Origin: Artemia franciscana
Taxonomy: Eukaryota > Arthropoda > Branchiopoda > Anostraca > Artemiidae
NCBI RefSeq assembly: GCF_032884065.1
Contig: NC_088867.1
Coordinates: 49,473,317 to 49,537,316 of the forward strand
DNA length: 64,000 nt
Reading direction: 5' to 3'
The translations under genes were made by a program, and so were the position numbers. Under the pieces are notes generated by a model. It ran no database searches. It worked only from the letters and a program-made list of their open reading frames with translations, and was not told the DNA's origin. Shown piece by piece: positions 32,102 through 43,805 of the stretch. How positions within the stretch are numbered: the first letter of the stretch is position 1; the number at the start of each line of letters is the position of its first letter.

Positions 32102-33553
32102 CAGAAGGAAACTAAGCAGGAGGAATTAGACAGTTTCACTTGAGAGAGTGTCCAGTATTGTACCTTTTTTATTATTTCAGTATAAATGTTGAGATATTGA
32201 TGCATATCTACAAAATCTCAGGTTATCCCACTAAAGACAGCTTTCAAGCTCTAATATCAGGACGGGGGGCGTAGTCGTTTTTTTCTGTGTTGAACTCTTT
32301 CTCCATGCATGTGTTTGATATATAAACAAGAACATTTACTACTGGTTATACTATAATGAAACTAAAAGTATTCACTGCATATTTAATAATAAATGAATTT
32401 GAAAATTGTTGATCTCTGTTTGTGAAATGATTTTCAACGGCCTTTCTTCTAATTAGAATTAAAGTAAAGCTTTGATTTTACAACAAATGACCAAGAAGAT
32501 TAGAAATTGTGTCTTACTAAAGCCCCATGTCCGCGAAACAATTTTTTCAGTCAGACTTGTTGACTTTGTGTATTTTGCCCTGTTCCCCTGAAATTATCGA
32601 TCTTTGTATGATTTCTCTTATAATTTCTTTTCCCCATTTTCTTCTCTGTTTTTGTGGGAGAGTGGGGGAAAAAGAGAAAGCTGGGAATCAAGGTAATACA
32701 AAAGATATTAAATATATCCCATTTACTTATAGAACATATCTTGCTATATGAACAACAATAGCTAGTACCAAATATTTTGCAAAAAGGTGCCGTGTGTTAT
32801 AAAAAAAAAATTAAACAGCCCTACACTTGTTCATTATGATGAATTTCAAATAAACCTACATTTAATACATAAAAATGGGAAAATTATAACCTTGAAAAAA
32901 TAGAAGCATTAATTAATTAATAACTGATAAGATAAATAAGAATCCACTGATAAAAAATGTATTGAGGCTAAAATTATCATTCATGGTTAAATGAACGTTC
33001 CTTTCGTTTTGGGACTTTGACTGATTATTTAGATCACCAGCTACATAAATGTGGTTTGTCAGGTTTTTAAAATGTAGCTGTTCCAAACAATCTGCTGATA
33101 CAAAATATACCATTGTTCTCTACACTTCTTTTCTTTTCAACACCCCATTACTTTCATTTATTCACTTATGAAATAAACTTAAATATCAGAACTCATAAAA
33201 AATAAGCTCATTTTTAAAGATATTCACAATGCCAACCTGCAGAGTCGGTATTAAGCACCTGGATCCTCTAGTTTTTAAATTGATCTGTTTTTTTTGTGCC
33301 ATAAAACGAAAATGCATTTTTTTACTTCAATTTTTTATATTTGATATTTTGTTAAACTCAAGCTTTCATTAATTAGTAAGAGTGCGAATGTCTTTTTGTT
33401 ACCCCGAAAAGTGCAATTCGCTTCTCGAATATGGGAAAGCTTTCCACCCTTTGAATTGTTTGTTTTCAAGTAGGGGGATGCGAATGCAGAATCAAAATTT
33501 CTTAGATGTATTTATTGTTAAACTTCAACATATAAATAAATTGTTTGTCCATT

Positions 33554-33825
33554 TTAGAAAACGTACATTATGCAACTTACAATGCACTGAATAACTAAAG
33601 AGAAAGACATGCCTTTCTTAAGGTAAAAAAATCTCATTTAAAAACATAGACGTCAAATATAAACATAAAAAAAATAGACATATTGCCATCTAAGAGGACG
33701 TGCATTATACAGTCTGGAATGTACTGAATAACTAAAGAGAAAGGCCCACCTGTCTTAAGGTCATAAACCTCATTAACGACATTTAAAACATAGACATCAA
33801 ATAAAAACATAGGCATAAATAGAAG
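33554..33825 (+). repeat. Tandem duplication, about 135 bp x 2
   Basis: The block ACTGAATAACTAAAGAGAAAG...CTTAAGG...AAACATAGAC.TCAAATA occurs at 33584 and again at 33726 with matching flanks (ACGT.CATTATNCA). It is diverged, with no coding potential. Confidence 0.7.
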
Positions 33826-34835
33826 CATGAAAGGTGTGCCAGCGATACGTCTTAAACTGAATTTAAGCCCTAAGCAGCACTGTTTGATTCTGTTTTCGTA
33901 TTGTAATCCTACTTCTCAACTGTTTTTGCAGTTATGTCTATGTTGCACCTACTTTATTTGAGTTCTTTACATTGTATTTTCTTCTGTTTTTTTTTATTTT
34001 TAGATAAAACATATGGTTACTTGTTCCATTGTTTTGTTCGCTTTATTCTGTATTCTTTCAATATTGGTTTAAATACGTTCCGCTTCTATTATGTTATTTT
34101 TGTGATTTCCTGATACTTTATCATTATGACAGTGTTATGTTCATATATAGAAACTAATTAATTCTCTATCAACCATTTTTTGGTAAAAAAAAAAAAATTC
34201 TCTGCCCTTGTATATATGTGGATTGGTTAATTCTGGCAAAAGATTTTATTAAAATCCATTCCGTAACAAAAATGACTACACAGTGTTGTCAGACGTCTCT
34301 GCTAGGCTTCATCATTTTAGTTGATTCATCCCCAAAGTAAGCTGAAAATAAAGCATTACTAAATTTACACTCTGCCATGCCAAGAATAAAATCTGAAGTC
34401 TCTAATAAAATCTAAAGAATAAAATATATATAATATAAAGAATAAAATCTACAAAATATCCAAAGGAACAGTCAAATTAATCTAAGGAGTATACGCATTT
34501 AGTAAAGCTATTTGAAGCACTAATAAAGAAATACTGATTTTGTTAACAATTCCATATCATTTCTAAGGGATAAACGAGGTTGATAAATTTGTTTGGTATT
34601 GAACTGCTCATGACCCAAATCAGTTAACAACATAGAAATAGTTTTAATTACAAAGTACTTACTTAAAATTATCCAAATACAGAACAAATTCGCCAATGAT
34701 TGGCACAATATAATAAAAAAAAACAAGTATTCATTTCCACTTCTGCATACTTGTCATTTTATAGAGTTAATTGATTTGGTCAATTAATAGCTTTTCTAAA
34801 ATAGTGTATTTTTTTTTTTTTAATCTTTTAAGTTT

Positions 34836-35190
34836 GTCATGAAAGGGTAGTGAATTCTGCGTGAATTAAGCAAAAAAAAATCATAAAAAGTTACCAGTTC
34901 AACAGAAATCAATGAATATTTGAAAATAGCAGGTCATTTACAGTATTCCAAAACTGTTATGTGATATTTCTTTAGCTGGGAGAAGGAGGCGAATTTTTTT
35001 CTCCAGTTCTCAGAATAAAGCACATGTAGGGCTATACAAAATTCAACTACTATGCTCGTCACGAAAAGGCAGTGAAGTCTTCAAGGAATATGTATTAAGT
35101 CATAAAAAAAATGACCAATTCAACTGCAAGCAGTGAGATTTCAGAAATTACTGGACATCTGCAGTATTTTAAAAGGTATTATATGATATA
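34836..35190 (+). repeat. Diverged tandem repeat, about 210 bp apart
   Basis: GTCATGAAAGGGTAGTGAA...CAGTATTCCAAAA..TTATGTGATAT (34837-34970) matches GTCACGAAAAGGCAGTGAA...CAGTATTTTAAAA..TTATATGATAT (35058-35190). A third weak echo is CTGCAGTACTTCAAAATGTATTATATA at 40710. Confidence 0.55.
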
Positions 35191-35412
35191 TTTTTTTGGT
35201 AATTTTAATTGACAACAACCCCATCTCCCCCCCCAATTTGACCAAGCAAGCTCTATTGGTTGTTCTGATCTTCCCACTCCCATTTTATTTGGATGTAAAG
35301 CTGTTTAGGTTTTTGTTTTGTTTTCAAAATGCCCTTTATTCCCTTCTCTCAACCACAGAAATTATATCAAAGTTAACCATTTTCACTGTTTTTCATTTGT
35401 TTGATTTTGGGT

Positions 35413-35690
35413 TTTTTAAATGTCCTTTGTAGATCAAGTAGAAAACTAAGAAAAACTTGTAGGCTGATAAAAAAACAGTATAAATGCATGTTTCCTGTGT
35501 CATGAAAAAAAAATTCTTTGCAACAATTTCATGTCTGCAAGCAAACAGAAAATAGCGACTCAAAATTTTTAGTGAAATTCTCATCAACTCTTGTTGATGA
35601 AAATGACGTCACTGCTGACCATCATTGTTTTTTGGGAACATTTTTTCTCTACTCCTTGATAGACCAAGGAGACAACTAAGAAAATGCCTT
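35413..35690 (+). repeat. Dispersed short repeat, two of four copies
   Basis: A phrase of the type GAT(A/C)AAGTAGA(A/T)AACTAAGAAAA occurs at 35432 and 35661 here, at 37113 (GATAAAGTAGATAACTAAGAA) and at 39976 (TATCAAGTGGACAACTACAAC). The last two are each followed by TTTGTTGGCTG. It may be the conserved part of a decayed retroposon. Confidence 0.45.
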
Positions 35691-35769
35691 GACATTCCAA
35701 ATGCAACCCATTTTGCATGAAACCATGTAACCTAAGGTATGTTTCCCATATCCCATTGCAAAATTCCTC

Positions 35770-36140
35770 CTCATTAAATGAAGGTCTAATGAGAGAAGAC
35801 TCCAAATGCTAGACCTTAGAAAGACGACCTAGACCTAGTAAATACAAGACCTAATTACATAGATGTAGCAACATAAATAATGAGTATACTTAATTATTAT
35901 ACATTTCAATAACAGAGAAATTCCGTTAACTGTTATTATTATTATTCTACTGCTATTCACTGTTACTTCAATAACAGTGAAATTCTTAACTGTTTTGGAA
36001 AACAACAAGTAGAAGTTCATTTTATTTTTTGAATAAATGGCGACATATTTACTCCATCTCCCCATTAATAAATGAAGGCCTAAGGAGAAAAAAGACTCAA
36101 AATACTAGACCTAATTACCTAGAAGTGGTAATATAAATAG
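35770..36140 (+). repeat. Tandem duplication, about 290 bp apart
   Basis: ATTAAATGAAGGTCTAATGAGAGAAGACTC (35773) and ATTAATAAATGAAGGCCTAAGGAGAAAAAAGACTC (36064) begin homologous blocks containing CTAGACCTAATTAC and GCAA(C/G)ATAAATA. No frame. Confidence 0.6.
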
Positions 36141-36877
36141 CAAGAATAATTATCTACCTTTTAATAATTATCTACATAATTATTTAACCTTTTCCATGAA
36201 ATGTGAAAAAAATAAATGTTATATTAAATATCTACCAAAGAAACAAATAAAATTTGAGACAAAGATAATAATATATTTATGAACAAAGAGCGGATTTTAA
36301 TGTTTTTTTTTGGTGTTCATAATAACACAAATTTATCCACTAGTTCTTTGTGTATATCCAGAATCAAGCAATAGTAAGCTTTGGAGCGAATTTAGATCTA
36401 AGAATAAGACCAGTCAGTGTATCATTGTCTGGCATCAGGGTTGTCAAGCATCTGATGAAAGAGGAAACAAATTTAGGTCTTAAAATGAAGTGACCATTTT
36501 TATATTGTGACACTTATGTTGAAAATCACTTAACTAAAGTTAGCTGCTAAGAAACAAGGGAAATAAACAAACGCAGATTTAATTCAGGATTTTTTCAAAT
36601 CAAAATGTGGAGGGAAGAGAAGGTTTTAAAGCCCTATTGCTTGTAGGACCTGCTTTGCTTTGACATGATTTTTGAACGTTTATAAGCAAAATAAAGAACA
36701 ATAGCTTTGAAGGATGCTAGAACAATGCTTAGAAGAGACTTTGCATTGATTTGCATTTATCAAATTTGACATATTTTTTTTTAATATTAATCATATTTTT
36801 GGTATATTTAGTGCAAAACTGTTAGCTGATTAATAATCAAGAATAGTGGAAAAGAAAAGAATATCCAAGCATGAGAC

Positions 36878-37010
36878 TGAGAAAGCTTAATGAAAATGAT
36901 TGATATATATTAGAAAAGACAGAAGGCAAAAGACAGAGCCTTGGGGAACTCCAAGTAATGTAGATTGATGTATAGTTGAAGATAAAAAATCTGAAATAGG
37001 TGAAAAACAA
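36878..37010 (-). mobile_element. LINE reverse transcriptase scrap
   Basis: The minus strand reads SDFLSSTIHQSTLLGVPQGS followed by V, a few changed residues and LIYINHFH, then a stop. GVPQGSVxGPxLFLIYIND is RT motif B of Jockey/CR1-type LINEs. Only about 40 codons are recognisable. Confidence 0.7.
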
Positions 37011-37396
37011 TTGTTGGTTTACACAAATTGAGTAACTTATCTAGCCTTATCTCTTTCGAACATGGTAAGATCAACTTTAGTTGAAAAATATATGTGTTTT
37101 GTGCCCTCAGTTGATAAAGTAGATAACTAAGAAATTTTGTTGGCTGAACAACAACCTAACAGCATGTTACTACTCTCTTTAAAAAAAAGTTTTAGTAATA
37201 TTTTTACAAACTATATTGCTCCTGTGAGCAAAGAGGAAATAGTTTTATTGAAATTTCTATTTGTTAGTAGTTGTGGTAGTAGCATAATAATTTATAATAA
37301 ATTAACATGCAAATTGATAATCAGCAGCACAGCAACAGTTAAGCTTGTCAGGGTTTGCAACTAATTAGCTAAAATCTTCATTTTTTAATGAATTAA

Positions 37397-39778
37397 CTTC
37401 AGGGCGATGTCGACGACCAGTGGGAGAAATTCCTGACAGCTGTCACCGAGATTCAGAGTAGAAACACGACAGAAAGGCTGGTTCCTGTACCGAAGACATT
37501 ACTGTATATGACCCCTAGCATTAAAAGACAAAGAAATCGCAAATTGCGCCACTGGAAAAAAAGAGATAAGCCTGGTCACTATGAAAAGTACGTTCAAGCT
37601 CGGAACAGACTACGAAACTTAACTAAACAACTATACCAAAATTTTGAGCTTGGACTTGCCAATGAATGCAAGAGTAACCCAAAAAAGTTTTGGAATTACG
37701 TCTCTAGTAAAGACCACGCTAGGCGCTGTGTTAAACGCCTCACTACTGATGATGGAGGAGAAGTGACTGACACCCAGAAACTAGCAAACTTACTAAACAA
37801 CCAGTTCGCTTCCGTCTTCACAACAGAACCAGATAGTGAGTCTCCACCCCCTCCTAAATACGTCATACCGTCTCCCATGAGTACAGTTGTTATCACTGTA
37901 CCTATGGTGGAAAAGAGGCTAAAAAACCTCGATGCCAACAAATCAGCCGGCCCCGACGGAATCCACCCGAGGTTGCTCAAAGAAACAGCCACCGAGATTT
38001 CCCCCGCTTTGTGCCATTTATTTCAGTTTTCTCTCGATTGCAGAGTTGTTCCCTCACAATGGAAGACTGCTTATGTTACACCCATATTCAAAAAGGGTGA
38101 CCGGTCTAAAGCTGAAAACTACAGACCTATAAGCCTTACGTCTGCTGTCGCTAAGGTTTTAGAGAGAATTGTCAACGACGCAGTTCTCAAGCACCTAGTT
38201 TCCAACAGCATTATCTCGGACAAACAACATGGTTTTCTTCCCAGGAAGTCAGTCGAAACCAACCTACTCGAAACTTATGAGCTAATTACTCAGTTTCTTG
38301 ACAGAGGATTTCCTGTCGACCTAATTCTACTAGACATTGCCAAAGCCTTCGACAAAGTCCCCCATAGTCGTTTGCGCTCCAAACTTACAGCTGTGGGCAT
38401 TGATAAAAAACTAGTCGACTGGCTAATGGACTTCCTTGGTGGCAGAACGCAAAAGGTTCGGCTCTTTACCACGGACGGAGAAAAGATCTATTCAACACCT
38501 TGCCAAGTTCTGAGCGGCGTCCCTCAAGGAACTGTGCTCGGACCGACCTTATTCCTCATCTATATCAATGACCTGGTAGCTGAAACAAAAAACCACTTGA
38601 CTCTTTACGCCGACGACTCCAAGCTATTTGGTACCGCGGACAACATTAGCCTACAAGCCGATCTCAACCAAATTCAAGTATGGGCAGATAAATGGCTTCT
38701 GTCCTTCAACATCTCAAAGTGCGTCACTCTTCATTTCGGCCGTGGTAATCTGCAGCACCAGTACACTATGTACGACGTCAAAACGTCATCGACAGTCTTG
38801 ATTCCTACTTCTAGTAGTGGTAGAGACCTGGGAGTCCTGTTGGATGACAGCTTAAAATTCCACGAGCACACCGCCCAAGCAGTTTCGAAAGCAAATGCAA
38901 ATTTGGGACTCCTGAAAAGAACCATCAGTAGTCGATCCTCCACAGTTTTTCTGAAATTATATAAAGCTCTGGTCAGGCCAATCCTAGATTTCGGAACATG
39001 TCTTGCTGGTCCTTTTTACAAGAGTGACATCCAACTTGTTGAGGGAGTCCAGAGGAGAGCCACCAAATGCATCGACAGTTTACGCAGCCAGCCCTACTAC
39101 AGAAGATTACAATCTGTTAACCTCTCAACACTCGTTTTTCAGCGTAGGCGTAACGACATGCTGCTCACCTACGGGTACCTCCAGCAAGCGGATCAGAAGC
39201 TGTTCACTTTCTCTCCCCACCAAAAGCAAACACGAAGACTTTCCAAAAAGCTGTTCAAACCCAGCGTTAACACCAAAGTCCGACTAGATTTTTTCAGCCA
39301 GCGAGTGGTGAACGATTGGAACCAACTAAGCCAAGAGACGGGCAAGGTTGTTTGCCCGAGGAATTCAAAAAGAGGCTCGACAAGGAATGGGAGGCCAAAC
39401 CATGGAGATTCCAGTGGGAAAACCCCTCCCAGCCCTCACTACCATAACAGTCGTGGAACACAATAGAGAGTTAGCTTGGAGGATGATGCAGCTTGTCATA
39501 CCCAACCATCTCACACACTCTATCCGAAGTTGCTGTTGCGCGGTGGTGCCAACTCTAAATCGCTGGAGAATGGTCCTTGAACCATACCTACCATGTGATC
39601 ACCGTTACCGAATGGGCTTAAATTGCATCTCTCCAGCACTCTCTAGTCCCTATGGTTTGTCACTTGACCTTAGCACAGCAACCAGATCTATCGCCATCAT
39701 CAACTACGGAGCATCACAGTTCTTGCAACTAATTTGCTCTGAAGTGTGAATTAAGGTAATTAAGGTAAGGTAATTAAC
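37397..39778 (+). mobile_element. 5'-truncated LINE (Jockey/CR1 group) with long RT frame
   Basis: The frame is open from 37397 with its first ATG at 37508 and runs to 39466. Reverse transcriptase motifs in order, numbered from the ATG: SAGPDGIHPRL (about 145), WKTAYVTPIFKKGD and YRPISLT (180-207), FDKVPHSRL (281), GVPQGTVLGPTLFLIYINDL (338-358) and the catalytic YADDSKLF (367), followed by the thumb (GRDLGVLLDDSLKFH) and C-terminal helices (FFSQRVVNDWNQL). No apurinic endonuclease remains. Near 39350 the C-terminal frame slips: the conserved EFKKRLDKEWE end is in another frame from 39361, as comparison with 55350 and 62800 shows. The 3' UTR (39470-39750) recurs at 55467-55780. The tail is an AATTAAGGT-type repeat. 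It is young compared with its other copies. Confidence 0.92.
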
Positions 39779-39888
39779 AATTGTTAGTTCATAAAACTCA
39801 AGTAATATCTTGAAGCTTTGTTTGACTCAAGCTTAGTTAGGTCAATCATGGTTTATGAAAATGATATGACTGTTGACTATTATCAATT

Positions 39889-39891
<3 letters not shown>

Positions 39892-39966
<75 letters not shown>
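39892..39966 (+). repeat. Poly-T tract (75 T)
   Basis: Uninterrupted T-run about 115 bp beyond the LINE tail, in the orientation of an inverted poly-A. It is not part of the LINE. Confidence 0.85.
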
Positions 39967-39967
<1 letters not shown>

Positions 39968-40526
39968 TCCATAGTGTATCAAGTGGACAACTACAACTAA
40001 TTTGTTGGCTGTTAATAGCAAAAAAGGACAACCAAAGGTATGTAGCCACTACCCCCCTTCCCCCAGACAAAAAAAAAGAAAATTATAGGGCGTTTTCCCA
40101 CTGTCCTGAAAAAAACAAAATTGTTGATGAATTACAAAAACATGAAAAATAAAATTAAAACTAGCAAATTTCTTCATTTAACAAAGCACTGCGGAAAAAT
40201 TTTGTGTTTTAAAGATTTCTTTTGGTTTTATACTTGTTTTAGAGTTTGAAATACTTAAATTTTGTTTGCATTTAATGATCCCATTTTTCAATTGCTTACC
40301 TAATTTGTGTCTCTGGAAGTTATGGTTGCAACTTTTTACTAGTTAGTGTTTATTTTTTCAAGCTACCATAAAGTTATTAGTACTAATTAGACTGGCAGAA
40401 ACCAGCCTAAAATATCAATCGGAACAAACCAAACACAGAGTTGGTGACTCACAATCTAAATAGCTTTAAAAGGCTAAGAAAAGCTCCCAGAATTAAACAA
40501 AAATCAAAATACTGAGAAATAAATAC

Positions 40527-40568
40527 CTCATTACAGATAGAGGAGGCATTCCTGGCTCAGCACCTTTC
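40527..40568 (-). CDS. Unidentified minus-strand gene, candidate exon 3 of 3
   Basis: On the minus strand a 42-nt exon has acceptor GGTTCAG ending at 40569 and donor GAG/GTATTT. Its first base completes an Arg codon from the exon at 41314. The product is KGAEPGMPPLSVM, leaving phase 2. I cannot name the family. Support comes from the non-AT-driven composition, the splice sites, and the phase agreement across three consecutive exons. A following exon would lie below 40527 and was not found with confidence. Confidence 0.5.
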
Positions 40569-41313
40569 CTGAACCCTGAAAGGAAAATTAATAATAAAGT
40601 TTCATTGCATACCACAAGCCTCAGGTATAAGCATTTTTGGTGATCAGGGGTGGGGGGAGGCAGATAATTTTGTAAGGGGTGTTAAATAATACTCTGCCAA
40701 TTTAATGTCTGCAGTACTTCAAAATGTATTATATAACCCTACAAGAAAGTAGTGTAATTGCAAAATGCTTCACTCTTATCCTATGCAGTGTAAGTAAAAA
40801 CAGCACTGACCATTGATGGACTTTGACAAAGCTTTCAAAAATAGATTTAAAGCACAAATAATGCTCAAATATAGTGTTTTGACCACCAAATCTTCTAAAC
40901 ACTCATTTACATGGTTTTAAAAGAGTTACAAATGTGTGTCTTAAATTTGAAAAACAAAAACCTTTGATATGGCTTACAGTCCGGACAGTATTAATTGAAA
41001 ACACATACACAGAAGAAATTTGGCTCTAATTTTGTTCCTGAAAATTTCATTCACCTAACTTGTCTACTTGCCAAGATCAAGAAAAACCCTTCATGTAGAA
41101 TTCTACCCAAAAAAGGGATATTGCACAATAAAATATGTTATTTTAAAAAAGCATGGGAAGAAGGCAGCTGTTGTTTATAAGACTTCCCCTTTCCCAAACT
41201 CAGGTTCTACACATGTAAATGGAGAGGCATCTATACATCCTGAGCAAAATGAATGAAATACATTCAAATTAATTACACTTGTAATTTGTACTGTAATTAA
41301 AAGGTATCAGCAC

Positions 41314-41383
41314 CTGTCCTCCATCAGATTACAAAATCTAGGCATGGCTGTTAAGAGGGCATCAAAATCTGTAGGATCTAATC
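41314..41383 (-). CDS. Unidentified minus-strand gene, candidate exon 2 of 3
   Basis: The exon is 70 nt, with acceptor TTGCCAATTCCAG ending at 41384 and donor GACAG/GTGCTG. It enters in phase 1 and leaves in phase 2, and encodes LDPTDFDALLTAMPRF, CNLMED. The peptide has a balanced composition (Asp, Pro, Met, Cys) unlike random AT-rich frames and looks like a helical segment of a conserved cytoplasmic protein. An alternative acceptor 14 nt upstream (TTTTTTTAG) would break the phase with exon 1. Confidence 0.55.
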
Positions 41384-41836
41384 CTGGAATTGGCAAACTA
41401 AAAAAAGATTAATGAAAAAACTTTTGATTACCTTTTTTAGTGTACATGTGCTTAACAGAACCTTGCTTATAATTAATTCAATATCTTTCAATTAGAAACG
41501 AAGAAAGAATAATAGAATTATCTAATGAGCTAAAACTCAACTGCTTTCCACATGTATAATGTAGCTGTGTTTAATTGAAAAGCTTGGCCCTCTTGTGATG
41601 CATAATGTGTTGGAGGTAATTACCTAGGACAGAACAATATAACCAAACTGTAGAGTAAATCAAAATGTCCAATCCAAATCCATGCAAAGTCATCATTAAT
41701 AAATGTAAGCTTTTGTAAATTTTCAAGCAAAAGCACCTAAAATCTAACAAAATATTTCCAAATCATTACCACCCATTAGGACTCCTCAGAGGAATACCAC
41801 CTGCCTAAATGGGTTTTGATGTGTTGGATTCCTTAC

Positions 41837-41879
41837 CTTGCAAGGTGGAGCATCTACCATAAAACATTTTTATGACATC
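41837..41879 (-). CDS. Unidentified minus-strand gene, candidate exon 1 of 3
   Basis: The exon is 43 nt, with acceptor ACCTAATGTAG ending at 41880 and donor CAAG/GTAAGG. If it enters in phase 0 it reads DVIKMFYGRCSTLQ and leaves one G that completes GGA (Gly) in the next exon. Exons further upstream must exist. A TNNLQPIKSVIVPDLYL stretch near 42003-42055 is suggestive, but its phase does not fit. Function unknown. Confidence 0.5.
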
Positions 41880-42230
41880 CTACATTAGGTAAAACTTATG
41901 AAATACATTCCTACTAGTAGAATTATCCACAAAATACCTACAAAATAAGATTAGTTCTATCCATATTAGATTCCCACAAGGTGGTTGAAACCTAAATACA
42001 AATCTGGAACAATGACAGACTTTATGGGCTGGAGGTTATTGGTTTCTGGAACCAATTATAAATTTAAAGCCCTTCAAGCTGGTCTGGAAACCTTGTATAA
42101 ATACAAAAACCACCAAAGAAAAATCAAAGAGAAATTAAATTAAAATGTCCTTATGTATTTTTTGGTCTTTCTTTTTGTATATTTACCTGAAAGCTCATTA
42201 TACAGAAAACTAAATTTTTTCTATTGCCAT

Positions 42231-42482
42231 CTAATTGTATTGGCAGAAAAACCTCTTAAGATCAACTAAGACATCTATTCTCTTAAGACATCTATTTTGG
42301 CTAAGCATGTGACATCTATTTTTAAAATCTATGTAATTACTGCAAATTTTTGCATATCTAAATAGTTGAGAATAAAAAGCTGAGTAAGTGATATTTGAAT
42401 GTATGTTACTTTTGAGGAATGGGAAATTAGCTACTTCAAAATTAAAATCATCAGTTTTTGACATAGATAATTTGAAGACCAC
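42231..42482 (-). mobile_element. Penelope-like element, reverse transcriptase C-terminal fragment
   Basis: The minus-strand frame reads KTDDFNFEVANFPFLKSNI, ITYSAFYSQLFRYAKICS and DFKNRC. This is the distinctive post-catalytic region of Penelope-type reverse transcriptases (usual form DDFxFxVVNFPFLxSNIP, SYGVYISQLxRYARxCS). No catalytic YxDD or GIY-YIG follows. The upstream side (plus 42470-42550) shares the GGCAGTGTGGTCTTC tract with 2181 and 54758. Confidence 0.75.
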
Positions 42483-42707
42483 ACTGCCTTTCCATGAAAA
42501 AAATATAACAGTTCAAAATAGGGATGAAGCCTTTTAATCAACAGTAAAACAAATATGAAATTTTGAAAAATGAGATATTTTAACAAATATTTCAATTGTT
42601 TCCTAGAAAATTTGCTTTAAACCTTGGTCCCTAGAAATCGAATAGACATTCTCAAATAAAATAAAATGATGTGGATAATTAAAACTATGTGCTGATAAAG
42701 CTGACAT

Positions 42708-42825
42708 GAAATCTTCAGGTTTGAAATTTTGCTTTAAGGATGATGGGACATACTAACCATGTAATCACTATAACATCATAATTCTATTTCATCATCCTTA
42801 AAGTAAAATTCCAAACCTGAAGATT
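42708..42825. repeat. Short fold-back element
   Basis: Arms of about 38 bp: ATCTTCAGGTTTGAAATTTT through AAGGATGATG, returning as CATCATCCTTAAAGTAAAAT through AACCTGAAGAT, around a centre of about 45 bp. It lies between two Penelope-like fragments. Confidence 0.75.
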
Positions 42826-42836
42826 TTACATTGGCT

Positions 42837-43090
42837 CTATTGGAACATATTTTTAATTGCTTGGAACATAGAATCAGCAATAACATTAGACATATCTCTA
42901 TAGTAAGAGATTTGATCATTTAGTCCAAAAGGATAAGCTATATCAAGAGCATGGATCCAATAATCTTCTTGTATAGGCAATTTGTTATTTTTCTCTTCTT
43001 TAGTTAAGTTTTTTAGGTCCAGATTTTCTAAAATTGTAATAGTTAGATCAGATAACAAGCATGTACCATTATTGTAATGTTGAACTAGAT
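42837..43090 (-). mobile_element. GIY-YIG-type C-terminal fragment, probably Penelope-like
   Basis: The minus-strand frame contains VQHYNNGTCLLSDLTITILE, then QEDYWIHALDIAYPFGLNDQ. The ExxWIxxLxTxxPxGLN ending is characteristic of the C-terminus of PLE GIY-YIG endonuclease proteins. It lies upstream of the RT fragment on the same strand, the reverse of the native order, so the two are rearranged or come from separate insertions. Confidence 0.5.
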
Positions 43091-43552
43091 AATTAGGGGA
43101 GAGGTGGGTACAGTGGCGCAGTGTGCTACAGTGGCGCACTTGATCCCACTGCCACCTGTAATTAGATTAAATTCTAAAAAAATACGCACTAGGAGGGCAG
43201 TCACATGGTCTATGATTGTCAGCCATTTTCAATTTTTTGGGGTGATTGCAGTTTTTGAGGTATGTGATTAAGTGCTTTGAAAAATAAAATCTTGGACAAA
43301 TGGAAAATATTTTTTACTTTGCTAAGGTTTGTAGGCTACAAATAGTGTTGAATTCTGGCAAATATTAGTTCATCTGGAACATAGTGCATAGTTTGTCTCT
43401 TGGTCATTATTTCAAATTTTGGTTCACAAAATGGATAAAAGAGGGCATTTCGGCTACAGTGGTGCGTTTTGGTGGAGGGTATAGTGGCGCACCCTGAAAT
43501 TTTTTTAATTCATAAACTTCACGCGGTAGGTAGCCTATATGATAGTTTTGAC

Positions 43553-43740
43553 TTCTACTACTACTACTACAAACTCGTCACAGCCTTAAGCTGCCTGAGA
43601 CCAACACACTGGCGAACACTTCTCCTCCATACCACCCTGTTTAAGGCTTCTGCCCCCAAAGATTTTGGGTAATTTCTTATGATCTTGTCCCAGTCTAACG
43701 TGGGACATCCTGTCCCCCCCTTCAGACCACTAAGTAGAAC
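43553..43740 (-). mobile_element. LINE 3' end with (TAG)n tail, copy 2, nested in the transposon
   Basis: Minus-strand frame: PTLDWDKIIRNYPKSLGAEA, LNRVVWRRSVRQCVGLRQLK, AVTSL and then TAG that begins a (TAG)5 run. It matches the C-terminus at 17600-17713. There is no 3' UTR between the stop and the microsatellite tail. The 5' boundary near 43740 is approximate. Confidence 0.75.
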
Positions 43741-43805
43741 TAATCTAGGAATTCAATCGCCCAGGTTAGGCTGGGGTTCTATGTCTAGGCTGGGGTATCA
43801 TTGCC

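Noticed and set aside
37400-37507. Splice acceptor and host exon at the 5' edge of the LINE frame (CTTCAG/GGCGATG)
   Set aside because: The frame continues seamlessly into LINE-type sequence, so 5' truncation of the LINE explains the edge better.
41628-41651. 24-nt microexon candidate on the minus strand
   Set aside because: Splice sites and phase would allow it between the exons at 41837 and 41383, but a 24-nt match with no peptide support is expected by chance.
42003-42055. Minus-strand stretch TNNLQPIKSVIVPDLYL as an extra exon of the unidentified gene
   Set aside because: Its donor phase conflicts with the exon at 41837-41879, and the donor is poor.
43571-43800. Part of the transposon protein start region
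   Set aside because: This stretch is the nested minus-strand LINE end, so it is not upstream coding sequence of the 43806 frame.
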